64,000 bases of DNA from Diphasiastrum complanatum (GCA_029204225.1 CM055102.1:27952969-28016968), one strand, 5' to 3'. Counted from the first letter of the stretch, positions 11,248-23,434 are shown. Numbers and translations are program-made. Notes: a model not told the origin generated them from the sequence alone.

Positions 11248-11370
11248 CCTATACTCGTCAGATGTCAGATTGACAATTGCAACAGTCCACCACGGGTCAA
11301 TAGGTATATCCAAGGGCTGTGCAGGCAACATATCTTTCACAATTGATTTGTTGATTTTCCACATAAGCTT
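11248..11370 (-). CDS. FAM91: FAM91-family protein, internal exon d (last recognised)
   Basis: This exon has 41 codons: KLMWKINKSIVKDMLPAQPL, then DIPIDPWWTVAIVNLTSDEYR. Plant FAM91 continues from the IMNKCR block with K.MWK.NKSI.K..LP..PVD.PI.PWW...LVN.T.EE, so this is the next expected segment in order and in phase. The acceptor is TTTGAATGCAG|AA and the donor TATAGG|GTAATG. The following exon of the family (a LSE.E.ATIDK.C-like sequence) was not found between here and position 1. That intron is therefore over 11 kb, or the gene is broken downstream. Confidence 0.88.
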
Positions 11371-11929
11371 CTGCATTCAAAGTAGCTAGTCATAATATAC
11401 ATTGCTGAAGGACAAAATAGAAGCTATAAGACTGACATAACACACTCTTGAAGGTTATTTTCACAGGATATCCAACTGGCATCAAGGAGCTAAACATGAT
11501 GTCAAGTAACTATAAATTGAACTCACTCTGTACAAGACAAGCTGATGATGGAAAAAGAGGTGACTCACCCTTTTCTTTTATTGATTCTAAATCCAATAAA
11601 AACTTTTCGAGGTAATACTTTCCGCTTACAAGGCATGTTTCTAGGTACTCCTAATGACCCTTGAGGGTTTCCAGTCAACCAAGAGTGAATTCACTGATTA
11701 CTAATCATAGATCAACTTTCCTATAGAAGAATAGATAGGCATGGAAACAAAATAATGCAGCTCTCTTGTATTTGACACATAATAAGATCTCAGCCACTGG
11801 ACATCAGAATTAAATGGACCGCTTCAATTGAGTAGCAAAGTCGGAGACCACCCAAATAGTAGAACGACTGACCACTCCACGAAGCAGTGTCTCTTTTGCC
11901 ATCTTAACTCAAAGCAGTCAGGGAAGAAT

Positions 11930-12287
11930 TGTTACGAGCTCGTAACCAGTGCCGAACCCTAGAGAACACAGATAGGTCAGATACCACAGTCAGGGTCGTG
12001 TCCAGCGTACATGACCAACAGGGCAAGACAGTGTGAGTAGTGTGCCCCAGCACAGTCCATAGCCATGGCGGGCCTAACACAACCTAGGGACCCTGTCAGC
12101 AGGATAGGGCCCTGAGTTGGGTCCCGACGTGCAGTCGGCCACGTCAGTGCCACGTGGCCGACACTTGGCAGTAGCATGCTACCAGTCCTCACACTGGGCT
12201 AGGAGGGGCTTACTCTATATCAGGGAGTAGGCAGGGTTGGGTGGATCAGTTAGTGTTTGCCCTACTGTGGTGTTAGGATCTATTACA
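11930..12287 (+). repeat. 5' LTR of element B (358 bp)
   Basis: Begins TGTTACGAGCTCG and ends TCTATTACA. It contains an inverted repeat GTCGGCCACGT (12134-12144) with ACGTGGCCGAC (12152-12162) holding a CACGTG G-box core, and a TATA-like CTCTATATCA downstream near 12212. The same LTR sequence flanks element D. Confidence 0.95.
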
Positions 12288-12288
12288 C

Positions 12289-12301
12289 TGGTATCAAAGC
12301 C
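12289..12301 (+). promoter_or_regulatory. Primer-binding site of element B (tRNA-iMet)
   Basis: TGGTATCAAAGCC lies one base after the LTR end. Element D has TGGTATCAGAGCC at the same place, the standard initiator-Met primer site, so B has one change. Confidence 0.9.
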
Positions 12302-13190
12302 ATCTCCATCCTAGGGAACTCAGTTTTCAGCAGTGGAGAAAGTAGCTAGATTGCTCAGAACTTCTTCAAGTTCTCAGAAAGAAATAGAGGAGGAGACTCG
12401 CTGTAGGAACAGTCTCCTACTGAGGAAATCTCGGTGGATTTACTTGCTTTTTTGATAGAATCCGAACCAGAATTCAGGGGTAGTTCCATCGCTGCAAAAT
12501 CAGATAATTACTTCTGATTTTTGAGTGTACAACACTGTTATCTGAGCGGAATTTCAAGGGAAAAAGATGGGCAGATCCATCGCTGTATAGACAGCCCTCA
12601 ACTCTGAAATTTGTATGAAGTTTTGAGTAAATTAGAGCAAGTCCTAATCTGAATTAGTGTAGCAGGGTCAGCGCTGGACAGGGAGGAGAAAAGGTGAAAA
12701 TTCATTCCTGTGTTGAGAATTCTCAGGAGTTTGAGCTTCAAACTTACTTGCTACAGACCAGCGACCTACAGGCTTGGGTCAAATTGGAGATTTGACGTGA
12801 TTTTAGAGCTGTAAATTGGACAAATCGGGCCAGACAGGTTGCTGTCCAACCAACGAGGGCAGGGACTTCAAAAATTCCGGATTTCTTTTTGTAAATTTCC
12901 GGTTTTTACTCGGTTTGTTGGAGCCCCACACCTGAAATCAGATCAGTTAGTTACTCTACTCAAGAACCGGGAAATTTGGCACCGTTTTGAAGCTTCAAAC
13001 TGGCATTTTCCGGGACAGCAGGTCTGAAATCTTGGGTAAAAGAGCTGAGAGGGTTCCTCTTCATTCTTTCTTTGGAAGTACATTCCTCAGAAACAGCTAA
13101 GTCATCTTTCCTTTCCCTTGTACAGTTGTAAATTAGTCTTTTAGACTTTTTTCCTTCAGAGGTTAAGGTAGCTCTCTTTCAGTTCCGAAG
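12302..13190 (+). other. Untranslated leader of element B
   Basis: About 890 bp between the primer site and the gag ATG. It contains several phrases resembling CCATCGCTG and CAGCGCTGGACAGGGAG that recur in the leader of D, where the middle part has diverged strongly. No coding frame is supported. Confidence 0.7.
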
Positions 13191-16100
13191 ATGACCACTC
13201 CTCAGGGACCTGATCAACCCAAGGAGAGAGGCTTCGACGAACTTGAAACAGAATCCTTGGCTTACAGAAAAGGGAAGGAACCCATGGAAGTGGAAGAACA
13301 GGAACAGTTCGCCGAAGAACTCGACGAACTGGTTACCAAGGAGCAGTTTCTCCAATTGGTAACAGAAGTGGATGAACTGAAGTTGGCATTAGCCAATTTC
13401 AAGTCCAGTGTGGACGACTTGTTTGCTGAACTCAAAAACTTGATTTTGAGTTCCGCGAAAGGACGTCTTCCCTCCACTTCTCAGTTATCCCCTTCTCCAC
13501 TTCCATCAGTTTCGGGTGAGACTTTACGGTCTCACCCCAGTGTTTTTAAAGATTTAAAACCTCCTACTTTTAATGGGGAAGAGAAGGATAGAAATGCAGA
13601 TATTCTACAAAGCTTCCTCAGCAAATGGAAGAACATTCATGCTCTTAAACAGACCCCTGACAATTTGCAAGCTATTGAGGCCAGTCTTTCCTTAGGGCCT
13701 ATGGCCTATAAGTGGTGGTTAAATCTCCAGGAGACTGGGCAGACTCCCCGGTCATGGAAAGCTTTTGAAGAATCTTTCCTAAGAGAATTTCTACCAGAAA
13801 ATGAACTTGATAGAGCCTGGGAAGCCTGAGAAAGAACAGTAATGGACAAGTCCCTCATCCAATATATCTCGCAGTATCGAGAAGCAATTTTAAAGATTAA
13901 AAATATGGATGACTATCAGAAAATTACGGGATTTGTCCGTGGCCTCAAAGATGAATATAAAGTAGAGGTCCAGAGAAACTCGCCTACTACCCTTGAGCAA
14001 GCTCTCAGATATGCTCAAATCTATGATGATTCAGTGGGTAGGAAGAGGGCGAGACAACAACCACTTTCTGAGCAGCCTCCTCATAAAGACTTTCAATTTA
14101 AAAAGAAATTTTTAAAAAGAAAGAAAGAAGATAAATTTAAAGGTGAAGCTCCTCAGAAACGTCCTTCACTCATACAGCCCTTAAAACCGGATGATTTTGA
14201 GAAAGCCAAACAAGAACGTTTGTGCATTGTGTGTATGGGCAAGGGACACACAGTCAGACAGTGTCCCAAGGGGCCTTTCACTAAAAAAGATAAGAAAGAT
14301 AAAAAACAAGTTCATCTTGTTCAGACTGTATGTTTCCCCAGTGACTTTGCAGCTTCCGAGATCAAAGTGTATCATGAAGATCATGAACACTGTTGCCAGC
14401 TGACCTCTGCAATGCTAGTGAGACCCTTCAGCTTTGGGCCGCATGACCTAGTACGTATGCATGGGAAAGTTGGTAACCAGTCAGTAAGAGTTATGGTTGA
14501 TGATGGGGCAACCCATAATTTCATCAACTACACCCTGGTTAAAAAGCTTAAACTACCAGAAGTACCTAGTCAGCATAGGTACATAGTTTCATTAGCCAAG
14601 GGTGAAGATAAAAAAATATGGGAAACTATGGTAAGTAGTTTGAATCTTGGTATTCAGGGGTACCAAGATGAAATAAACTTTCAGATAATGCACCTGGATC
14701 GTACAGATATTGTTCTCGGGAGAGATTGGCTCTACAGTTTAGGACCTTCCCTCCACAGAAACTATCAGGAGAACACCCTCAGCTTTCAGCATAAAGGCCG
14801 AGAGATCCAGTTACATGGGGAGCATGATGTTCCCAACAGTCCTATGGTCTGCAGTTCAGAGCTCTGTCAGCTAATCGGAGACGAAGACCATCAGGTATTC
14901 TTATGTGACTTTCAGTTTATTCCTGAAGTTTCTATTTTCAGTTCTATTCAGCAGAAAATCAGTAAATTAGAAACTTTATTGTCTAAATTTAAAGATGTTT
15001 TTCCTGAAGATTTACCACATGGTTTACCACCTAGCAGAGAGGTAGATCATGTAATAAACCTAGTACCAGGTACAACACCTGTTTCTAAACCTCTGTATGG
15101 GGTCAGCCGAACAGAGGATGAAGAAATAACTAGGCAGTTAACAGATTATCTTGGGAAAGGCCAAATTCAGACCAGTAGTTCACCATGGGCCTCACCAGTC
15201 CTATTGGTGAGAAAGAAAGAGTGGTCTATGCGTCTTTGCGTAGATTACAGAGCCCTCAATAAAGTCACAATTAAGAATAAATACCCTATGCCTCGGGCAG
15301 ATGAGTTGTTTGATCAACTCGACGGGGCTAAGTTTTTCAGCAAAATAGACCTCAGATCGAAATATCATCAAGTCCGTATAAAATCGGAAGATGTCTCGAA
15401 CACAGCTTTTAGGACTCGTCACGGTCATTATGAGTTTAAGGTGATGCCATTTGGGCTCACAAATGCTCCAGCTACCTTTATGACCTTGATGAACAGTGTC
15501 CTCAGACCATACTTGGGTAAGTTTGTAGTCGTATTTTTAGATGACATCCTCGTCTACAGCAAAACGAGGAAGGAGCATCTAAAACACCTCAGAAAGGTGT
15601 TTCGACTGCTCAGAAAGCATAAGCTTTATGCTAAACAATCCAAGTGTGAATTCTTCGTTGAAGAAGTAGCATATTTGGGTCACATTATCTCTTCAGATGG
15701 GATTAAGATGGACCCAAATAAGGTTAAAGCCATACTGAGTTGGCTGAGACCTCAGAATATTTTGGAACTTCAAATCTTTCTTGGTTTGGCGGGATATTAC
15801 AGACGATTTGTCAAGGAATATGCTCAGATAGCAGTTCCTATGACAAATCTTCTTAAGGGGAAGGGAAAGGAGTTCATTTGGGAGTCCGCACAGCAGGAGA
15901 GCTTTGATGCTCTCAAAACAGCCTTAGCTACAGCACCAGTTTTAAAAGTCGTCGACCCCAATCAGCCATTTGTGGTCGAAACAGATGCTAGCGACTTTGC
16001 AGTAGTTGTTGTGCTAACTCAGGGTGGACGACCAGTTGCGTTCGAGAGTAAAAAACTCGAGCCAGCTCAGACTAGGTACAGTGCCTATGAAAAGGAACTC

Positions 16101-17967
16101 TTTTCTATAGTCCATGCCCTTAAGACTTGGAGGCATTATTTGTATGGTGCCAACTTTGAGGTCCTGACAGACCATGAGAGTCTCAGATACCTTTGCAATC
16201 AACCTGAGCTTAGAGGTCGGAAAGCTCGTTGGGCAGAGTTGATGCAAGAGTTTGACATGTCTATCAGATATAGACGTGGAAAATTCAATACAGTAGTAGA
16301 TGCCCTTAGCAGAATGCCTATGATAAACGAGCTTAGTTTTACTCAAATTCGTAATGAGTTACTCGAGTCCTTGAGAGGGAAATGCCAGCATGATGCATTC
16401 TTCTCTACTATCTGGAACTCAGTCCAGAACAGACAGTTACAGACTCCAGAACCAGTTCCCGGGGCTGGTGCCAGTTCATCCAAGAATACGGCAGCTTCTG
16501 TTGAGGATGATGATGAGTCCGAGTATACGTCGTTAGATGACGTTGAGGATTCTGAGCCTGTATTACCCAAGCAAACCCTAGTGGTTGAGGGTCAGTTGAC
16601 TCAAGAATTCAAATGGAAACAGTATTCCATTCAGGATGAGTACTTGCTCTATAGAGATAGAGTATGTGTCCCCAATTCAGAGGATTATAGGCAGCAGGTC
16701 CTATATGAATGTCATGACAATCCTAGTGCGGGACACCCAGGCATACAGAAGACCTATGAGCTTCTTCGTAGGCAATTTTTCTGGCCCAGTATGAAAAAGG
16801 ACGTCCACTAGTATGTAACCAGTTGCCAGAAATGTCAAGTAAATAAACCAGAGCGTTTAAAGGCAGGAGGGTTGGTGCATCCCTTAGAAATACCAGCTGG
16901 TAAATGGGAGAGTATCTCCATGGATTTTATAGTAGGCCTGCCTAAAACCCAAAAGGGTAATGACGCTATATGGGTCACAGTTGACCGTCTGACCAAAATG
17001 GCTCATTTTATTCCGACCAAAACAACCGTCAGAGCTCCAGAGTTAGCGAGGTTGTTTGTAGACGGGCTATTTAAATTGTACGGTCTACCTTCCGGAATAG
17101 TCAGCGACCGGGACAGTAAGTTTACTGGAAATTTTTGGAGGGCAGTATTCCATCATCTCCATACTAAACTTAATATGAGTATCACCGACCATCCACAGAC
17201 GGACGGTCAAACAGAAAGGGTAAATCAAGTGCTGGAGGATATGCTTCGTGCATACGTCAACAAGAAGCAGACTAATTGGGAGGAGTATCTCTCGATATTA
17301 GAGTTTGCTTACAATAGTACCAAACATTCAGCTACGGGATACAGCCCATTTATGCTGATGTACGGTTTTTCAGCCACGCTCACCCACAGTTGTAGGGTTT
17401 AAACAAGAAAAAGTTGAAGCAGCCAGAAACGTTTTAGAGGACCTAAACCAGATGATAGAACATGCTAAGCGTAGCATTAGGCAGTCCCAGGATCGAGCCA
17501 GGCATTATGCAGATCCACACAGACGGGATGTGCAGTTCTCCACTGGTGAGAAAGTCTACTTGAGAGTCCCAGTTGACTCTAAAACCCTCAAATCAGGAGT
17601 GTGTGCCAAGTTATCTCCAAGGTATTGTGGTCCCTTTACCATCAGTAGGAGACTAGGCGAGGTCTCCTATGAACACAACAGTAAGGTTTTTCCAGTCTTT
17701 CATGTAAGTCAGTTACGAAAAGCCTTAACCAGATCAGACAATCTGGTAGGGGACAGTGTTCTAGTTCTCCCATTGGATCCTCAACAACCTCCACATGAAC
17801 CAGAGGAGATTCTTGATAGTAGAGAGATGCAGACTCGTCATACTCTATACCGAGAATATCTGGTTAAGTGGAATGATCAGCCTGTTGAGAATGCCACTTG
17901 GGAAAGAGGCAGCGTCCTTTGCAAGATTTTTCCAGACTTTGTCTTAGAGGACCAAGACGATTCTTAA
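13191..17967 (+). pseudogene. gag-pol pseudogene of element B
   Basis: Starts at the ATG beginning MTTPQGPDQ and shows, in order: a gag domain (ending near 13829, where TGG became TGA), a CCHC knuckle [14 protein letters not shown], a protease core [13 protein letters not shown] with FLDD, RNase H (ETDASDFAV), and HHCC zinc finger and integrase core (D in MDFI, D in SDRDSKF, E in TERV). A C-terminal chromodomain (EYLVKWNDQPVENATWE) follows. A CAG-to-TAG change stops the frame at 16809-16811 inside the integrase zinc finger. An extra T near 17369 shifts the frame by one. A 12-bp in-frame deletion near 17672 removes part of the pre-chromodomain barrel. The RNase H motif is also altered (FAVVVV against FAVGAV in D). 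Confidence 0.93.
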
Positions 17968-17978
17968 GGGGGAGGGAG
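17968..17978 (+). promoter_or_regulatory. Polypurine tract of element B
   Basis: AAGGGGGAGGGAG lies immediately before the 3' LTR and overlaps the end of the pol stop region. The same tract precedes the 3' LTR of D at 60926-60938. It would prime plus-strand synthesis. Confidence 0.8.
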
Positions 17979-18325
17979 TGTTACGAGCTTGTAACCAGTG
18001 CCGAACCCTAGAGAACACAAATAGGTCAGATACCACAGTTAGGGTCGTGTCCAGCGTACATGACCAACAAGGCAAGACAGTGTGAGTAGTGTGCCCCAGC
18101 ACGGTCCATAGCCATGGCGGGCCTAACACAGCCTAGGGACCCTGTCAGCAGGATAGGGCCCCCAGTTGGGTCCCGATGTGCAGTCGGCCACGTGGCCGAC
18201 ACTTGGCAGTAGCATGCTTACAGTCCTCACACTGGGCTAGGAGGGGCTTACTCTATATCAGGGAGTGGGCAAGGTTGGGTGGATCAGTTAGTGTTTGCCC
18301 TACTGTGGTGTTAGGATCTATTACA
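17979..18325 (+). repeat. 3' LTR of element B (347 bp)
   Basis: Same termini as the 5' LTR. It is 11 bp shorter because one period between two GCCACGT direct repeats is missing. This turns the interrupted inverted repeat into an 18-bp perfect palindrome GTCGGCCACGTGGCCGAC at 18183-18200. Confidence 0.95.
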
Positions 18326-18330
18326 AGAAT

Positions 18331-20460
18331 GCCCACCACTAATTATGCTCCCCAACTCCAAGCTAGGATGCCTCCACCTGCAAGTAAGGATCTGCAAGCC
18401 TCCAAGGATCTCTCCTCCACCTGTGTCCCTACTCTTTAAACACAAAGATAGATAACAAGCTGGCCTTAAGTATTCACCAGTCAACCATAGCTAGATCCAA
18501 GCTCCAAGCAAGACCTATCTAGCACCACCTTGCTAACCATAAACAAATCACAAGCATACCACAATTGACTATAGCATACTCAAGATCCAAACCCTACTTA
18601 TGTCCCATACCATAAGCAAGATCCAAACCCTAAGCATACTACAACACTCCGTAGCATACTCAAGATCCAAACCCTACTTATGTCCCATACCATAAGCAAG
18701 ATCCAGACCCTAAGCATACTACACACAAGAAAACACTCTACACCCTAGTAGCCACACTAGAGCATAAGCAAAGCAAACAAGAGAGATCTCCCCCTCCCAA
18801 TGGGCGCCCTACTACCCTCATATAGATGGCCCATGGACCCCTCCAGTGCACTATGGAGTTCCATGCTCATCCAATGAGAGAGAGAGAAGCCTAGGGGAGT
18901 TAAAGAATCTTCAAGAGCCTCCATAGGCTTATGGAAGGTTAAGAGACTCCTTCCATAACCTATGACTCTTTGAATGCCTTTCTTGTGGGAGTTGGGAACT
19001 CATTGGACCCATTGGAAGTGCGGCCTCCCACTAGGTCCCAATGCCCAAGTTGTGCATGTATACTTTGGTCCTAGACCAATTAAGTGATATGGTGCAAGGT
19101 TGAGGCCCAAGGTTCAAAAAAATAGTCATCCAATGACTTTCTAACACCTCACTAGGTTCCATACCTCCATCCAAGGCATAGACACCTACCTGCCCTTAAC
19201 CAAGGACATTAGTACCTTAATCTAAGGTACCTACCCTTAATCCTAAGGGTACCCCTTATCCAAGGGTCACGTGACTCCATACCTCCGACCAAGGTATAGT
19301 CACTTGCCTGCCCTTATCCAAGGGCACATACCCTAAGGGTAACCCTTATCCAAGGGTAACTTGCCCATTAGCCCCCAACACTAAATGGACCAATAGAGGT
19401 CTGAAGTACTGCTAGTTACATAGGTATGTAACAAGGAATCTTTATGATACCCCTAAAGTCAACATTATAAACTATTTCTAACTATTTTACACATGTAGGA
19501 ACATGCTCCACACATGTGAAATGTACTGACAAACATAAAATCATAAAATCACCAAGATAGATTTTTGACTATTTTTCACACTGATGACACACATATTCAT
19601 AAAGATCAAAGACAATGCATCACTCAGTACCATGCTACAGTTAGAGTTATTCGATCTATCATTAGGAGACACTTCTCATGCAAGAGAACTATGGTGTATC
19701 AAACAATGTGCATTATCTTATCTACTTCAAATTGAAAGAGAAGGAATGCATAGAAAGAAAATATTTCAGTATGAAGTGCACTTTCCATCTAAGATACTAC
19801 CAAAAGTGTCCTTTTTCATGCACTCCCTCTTGCTTTGGTTTGGTAGTATTCAAAAAAAAATTCTACTAAGTATATGCTCTGGAAAAGAATTATATATGGA
19901 ACTTAGAGATGAAAGAATTATCCATTCCCATTCTTCCATCTTGCTAAAAGAAATTTCTCCCTTCTCTATCTTTAAGTCTCACTCCTAGTGAAAAGTTAAC
20001 ATTTCCAACTTTTGAACACTTGAAATGGATATACTTGCAATTTTAAGTTTTGTCTTTTCAACCTCAAGTCATCGGCTAGAAAAAAGTTTAACACAATAAA
20101 GTATTTTTGGACCACCTTTAAATAGATTCCCCATGTAATATATACATCAACATGAAGGTGCAAATAGTGCTTTGGGCACAAATATTACACATCGAATATT
20201 AAAAAGAATCATAAAAAATTGACTTTCTGTGCAATAGTACTATGTAATAAGGGCACTTTTGAATGTTGTACTTGAATCAAAATCACCTGTCAATGTTAAA
20301 CCATGAAAACAATTTTAAGGCCAATAAAACAAGAAAGTAACTACTCTAATGGTCCAAGTGATTTCTTTTCAATAGCACAAGAGTGAAACTTTTTCAAAGC
20401 TTAATTGACTATTCCATAAATTATAAGCAATACGTGTAGCAAGTTAAAGAATGCAGATAC
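18331..20460. other. Intronic sequence, no gene
   Basis: Contains an 80-bp tandem duplication (18573-18652 and 18653-about 18727, unit starting AGCATACTCAAGATCC). At 19140-19370 there is a stretch of short self-complementary phrases such as CCCTTATCCAAGGG, repeated at least five times with variation. The remainder is AT-rich. No coding similarity was seen on either strand before exon c. Confidence 0.6.
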
Positions 20461-20567
20461 CTTGGCTCGACATTTGTTCATGATTGCAATGAACTCATTT
20501 CTCCCAATCCCTGTAACTCTCAAAGCATCAGCAGCACTGAAGTTGGGAATTGAGTCATATGGTCGTT
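20461..20567 (-). CDS. FAM91: FAM91-family protein, internal exon c
   Basis: This 107-bp exon has two nucleotides completing the Glu codon from exon b and then 35 codons, with PYDSIPNFSAADALRVTGIG and RNEFIAIMNKCRAK. The motif PYDSIPNF.AAD..R.TGIGRNE(F/Y)I.IMN.CR is the most strongly conserved N-terminal block of FAM91 proteins, shared by plants and animals. The acceptor is TTTTGTGACAG|AA and the donor GCCAAG|GTATCT. It ends in phase 0, as exon d requires. The 9.1-kb intron that follows holds retrotransposon B. Confidence 0.9.
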
Positions 20568-21134
20568 CTGTCACAAAACTCTTTTTAAACGTCTCTCTTC
20601 ATCTCATCCACCTTTCAAAGATTTTATGTTACTCTAGTGCCTTTCATTAGCTTATCAATTCAGCTACGGTTTACATCTCTTTTGTTCTTTTGTTCTTTTG
20701 ATCTTTTGTTTACTCTCTTCAACCTCCTGTTTTACATTTATGCTTGCTATTTGCTTAGCCTACTCTGATCCTCACATTACTTGCAATCTTTTACACCTAT
20801 TTGCTTCAATAAAAGGCAAGTTACTATTCATAGCTTGCTAGCAACAAAGAAATTTATAAATGTAATTTGAATTCAATCAGGTGAAAAAGGTTCTACTGAG
20901 TAGCAAACTTGGTTGTCGACTGTCCGTAAGGGGAGTTTGAAATGAACCTTATCCACTATGCTTGTAGAATATCAAAGCACAGTATACATAGTAGATTAAA
21001 GTTGAAACTTGAATTCTAGCAAAGACATAATACACCTCACTAGACACATAAGCAACCTAACTGGGCCACCTCATCCACTTCTCCTATTAGTCACTGTTAG
21101 ACCCATACAAATCCACCGTCTTCAGTTTTAGGCC

Positions 21135-21235
21135 TCCAACCTTTAATCCATGAGGGCCCCAACCCCTCATAAACATATTCAATTTACAGGTCGAGGTAGG
21201 CCTACTGACCTCATTATAGGATAATAAAATGAGAT
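21135..21235. repeat. Second copy of the GAGGGCCCCAACCCCTCAT repeat
   Basis: Shares CCATGAGGGCCCCAACCCCT and GGTCGAGGTAGGCCTA with the 22.0-22.17 kb segment but has only one arm of its inverted repeat. It may be the partner LTR fragment of the integrase remnant between the two copies. Confidence 0.5.
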
Positions 21236-21289
21236 CAACCAAATGTTATTCAAGTTCTGTCCTCAGAACTTATTAGAAAAGTTCTTTTT

Positions 21290-21950
21290 CAGGCTTCCTT
21301 CTTGTTCCCAGGAATCGTCATTGTTTGTATGACCTTTCCATTGAACCAGATGCTCGGTAACTATACGATTCGCAATCGTTTAGTTTTAATATCCAAGATC
21401 TTTTCAGGTTCAAGTCGAGTCACACCTGATGATTCTTGTGAGAGGTCCGATCGATCTCCGGAACCAAGATGATCCCCTTCACGTTGACCTTTCTTAAGTC
21501 GAATTATAGCAGATACTGGGTGTACTTGAGTTCCTTCCTGGAGGTCCAATTGGTAAGCCAAGGACAATTTTACTCAAAAACCTTCGGGATTCGCAAATAT
21601 ACCCAATCTCGAGGCGATCTTTTCAGATTAGCATAATGTATATCCCTATCTTGGGCACATTGGACATTCTCACATGCTATTTGTAGCATTTCTTGCACAT
21701 CGTGCAGGAAATCCGCTACCTTTTGAAACTTGATCGTTTGAGTTTCAACTGAAATGTGTGATCTAGGTACATATCTATACATAAGCATAAACCGGTATCC
21801 GAATGCTTACTACTATTATAGGCAAACTCAATCAAGGGCAAATACTTCTCCCAATGAGATTGTCGTCGAAAAACATATGCTCACACCATTTGTTCCATCG
21901 TCTAATTAGTTCTTTCCGTTTGACCGCCCTTCTCAAGATGATCAGAAGAA
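21290..21950 (-). pseudogene. Chromovirus integrase/chromodomain remnant
   Basis: Read on the minus strand from right to left: a GGQTERTN-like integrase end, KYLPLIEFAYNSSKHSDTG, then the C-terminal domain AQDRDIHYANLKRSPRDWVY and YQLDLQEGTQVHPV. LEPEKILDIKTKR follows and, in another frame, EHLVQWKGH with SWEQEG, a chromodomain core. This is the end of a Ty3/gypsy chromovirus pol, unlike B/D in sequence. Frames are broken repeatedly. No upstream RT was seen. Confidence 0.68.
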
Positions 21951-21987
21951 CAGAAGCTAAAGGTTGTCTAAAAATGGGGGGAGGAAT

Positions 21988-22170
21988 GTCATGCCCACAT
22001 TTGGACTGATTTCAGATTATTATCCCGAAAGGAGGTCAGTAGGCCTACCTCAACTCGTAAATTTATTATGAGTTCAATTCCATGAGGGCCCCAACCCCTC
22101 ATAATCATAATTAAATTACGGGTCGAGGTAGGCCTAGTAACCTCCTTATGGGATAATATTCTTAGGGAAG
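21988..22170 (+). repeat. LTR-like segment with ~58-bp inverted repeat
   Basis: A purine tract GGGGGGAGGAA ends just before TGTCATGCCCACATTTGG, a typical purine-tract and LTR-start pattern in plus orientation. Inside, about 58 bp starting ATTATCCCGAAAGGAGGTC pairs imperfectly with sequence ending CTCCTTATGGGATAAT, separated by a roughly 35-bp loop containing CATGAGGGCCCCAACCCCT. A related right arm with the same loop sequence occurs at about 21135-21235. Confidence 0.55.
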
Positions 22171-23432
22171 TTCATTTTCAGTTTCCTTGCACTATCAAAT
22201 CCAACCCTTTGAAAAGCAAATTTCTAGCCTTTAACCAAGGGCAACAACCCCTCTTCAAGGCTGAAATTTTGCCTTACATTCAAATAGCAGACAAGCAAAG
22301 GCAAGTTGCAAAAACTTTTGGCAAAGAGTGAATTCACACCCCTTCCAAACTCACTTTCCAAGAGCCCGATTTATCAAACTTTGTAGTGCACTTACCTTGC
22401 AACCAAATCCTCTCAAAAACATCATGTGTACCAGCTAAAATCTATCATAGCAACTTGTCTTTCAGATCTTGAAGCCCTAGACTATGAACTCAATCAAAGA
22501 TATTGGCATCAAATGAAGTCTAAAAACAACAAATAGCATTCACAAAGCATTCTCCAACCAAGAAAACAAAATGAACAACAATGGCTACCAGTAGCTCAAG
22601 TAGATCTTCAACTAAGATCACCAAAAATAGAACTCCTTTACAAGAAGCTTAGAACACCAAACTCCATAATCTAAGATATGAGAATCTCTTGCTCCTATTC
22701 ATACTTACTCAAAAGCATCTTGGAAGGTTCTAGAAGGGTCCTACCTTAAATTAATCCTTTCTTATAAAGAATCCCAAAACTATCAAAATAGTACCATAAA
22801 ATAGTTGTGAGTCTCAAGAGTAGTAGTTGCAAGACATGCATATAGAGAAGTATGGAGTTCTATGTCAATAAGAGGTACCAACATAAGCTTATCTTGCGAT
22901 GCAGTTGTTAGGTCATGTTATTAACAGTTGTTAGGTCATGTTATTAACAAAGGAGGAAAATCATGGCCATATTACGAAATAGACAACCTTCACTAGTTGC
23001 GGTGAAAAGATGAAACATCATCAAGGCATGTTAACAAAGTACCATCTCATATATCGGTCACATCCACAACATTTTTTATTTGAGGTTTGGTTCACATACT
23101 TCCATCATATGGCTCCAATTTTTCTCAACTCCATGTATTGATGTTGTCACTCATGATTCATGGCAAGTCTCCATTCTCCCATAAGATAATATCGATAAAT
23201 TTAGTTGCCTACCCTACCCAGATGGATCAAGTTGACAAGACATCCCAAGCAAAGACACTCATGGTCACTGAACCATGATTCTTGCTTAGAATAATCGCGA
23301 TTCGTTCAATTCATATGTGAAAAAATTGGGCCCTTTCTTGATTAGTCCCAAGAGTAGCGTTAGCTCATTTTTTTGTGTCAAAATAGCGATTTAAGCCCAA
23401 TGAAGAGAGGAAGGAGAGAAGCATCCGTTGTG

Positions 23433-23434
<2 letters not shown>
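22170..23434. other. Intronic sequence, no gene; short tandem duplication
   Basis: No coding or transposon similarity was seen. A 23-bp unit starting CAGTTGTTAGGTCATG is duplicated exactly in tandem at 22902-22924 and 22925-22947. Confidence 0.6.

Larger units (their letters stand above)
11930..18325 (+). mobile_element. Ty3/gypsy chromovirus B, full-length insertion
   Basis: This is a 6396-bp element with TG...CA LTRs (11930-12287 and 17979-18325) and a perfect 5-bp target duplication AGAAT (11925-11929 and 18326-18330). A tRNA-iMet-type primer site follows the 5' LTR, and a purine tract AAGGGGGAGGG precedes the 3' LTR. The gag-pol frame runs gag, protease, RT, RNase H, integrase, chromodomain. 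It is a close sister of element D. Lesions are a stop in gag, a stop in integrase, and a one-base frameshift. The two LTRs differ at about 13 positions plus an 11-bp indel, so the insertion is not recent. Confidence 0.95.
11371..20460 (-). other. FAM91 intron between exons c and d (9.1 kb)
   Basis: Bounded by the exon c donor (GTATCT) and the exon d acceptor (TGAATGCAG). It contains retrotransposon B in the opposite orientation to the gene (11930-18325), plus AT-rich unannotated sequence on both sides. No other exon is visible in it. Confidence 0.75.

Noticed and set aside
18176-18439. An 87-codon frame across the 3' LTR of B.
   Set aside because: It starts inside the LTR and runs into flanking DNA; no similarity to any protein.
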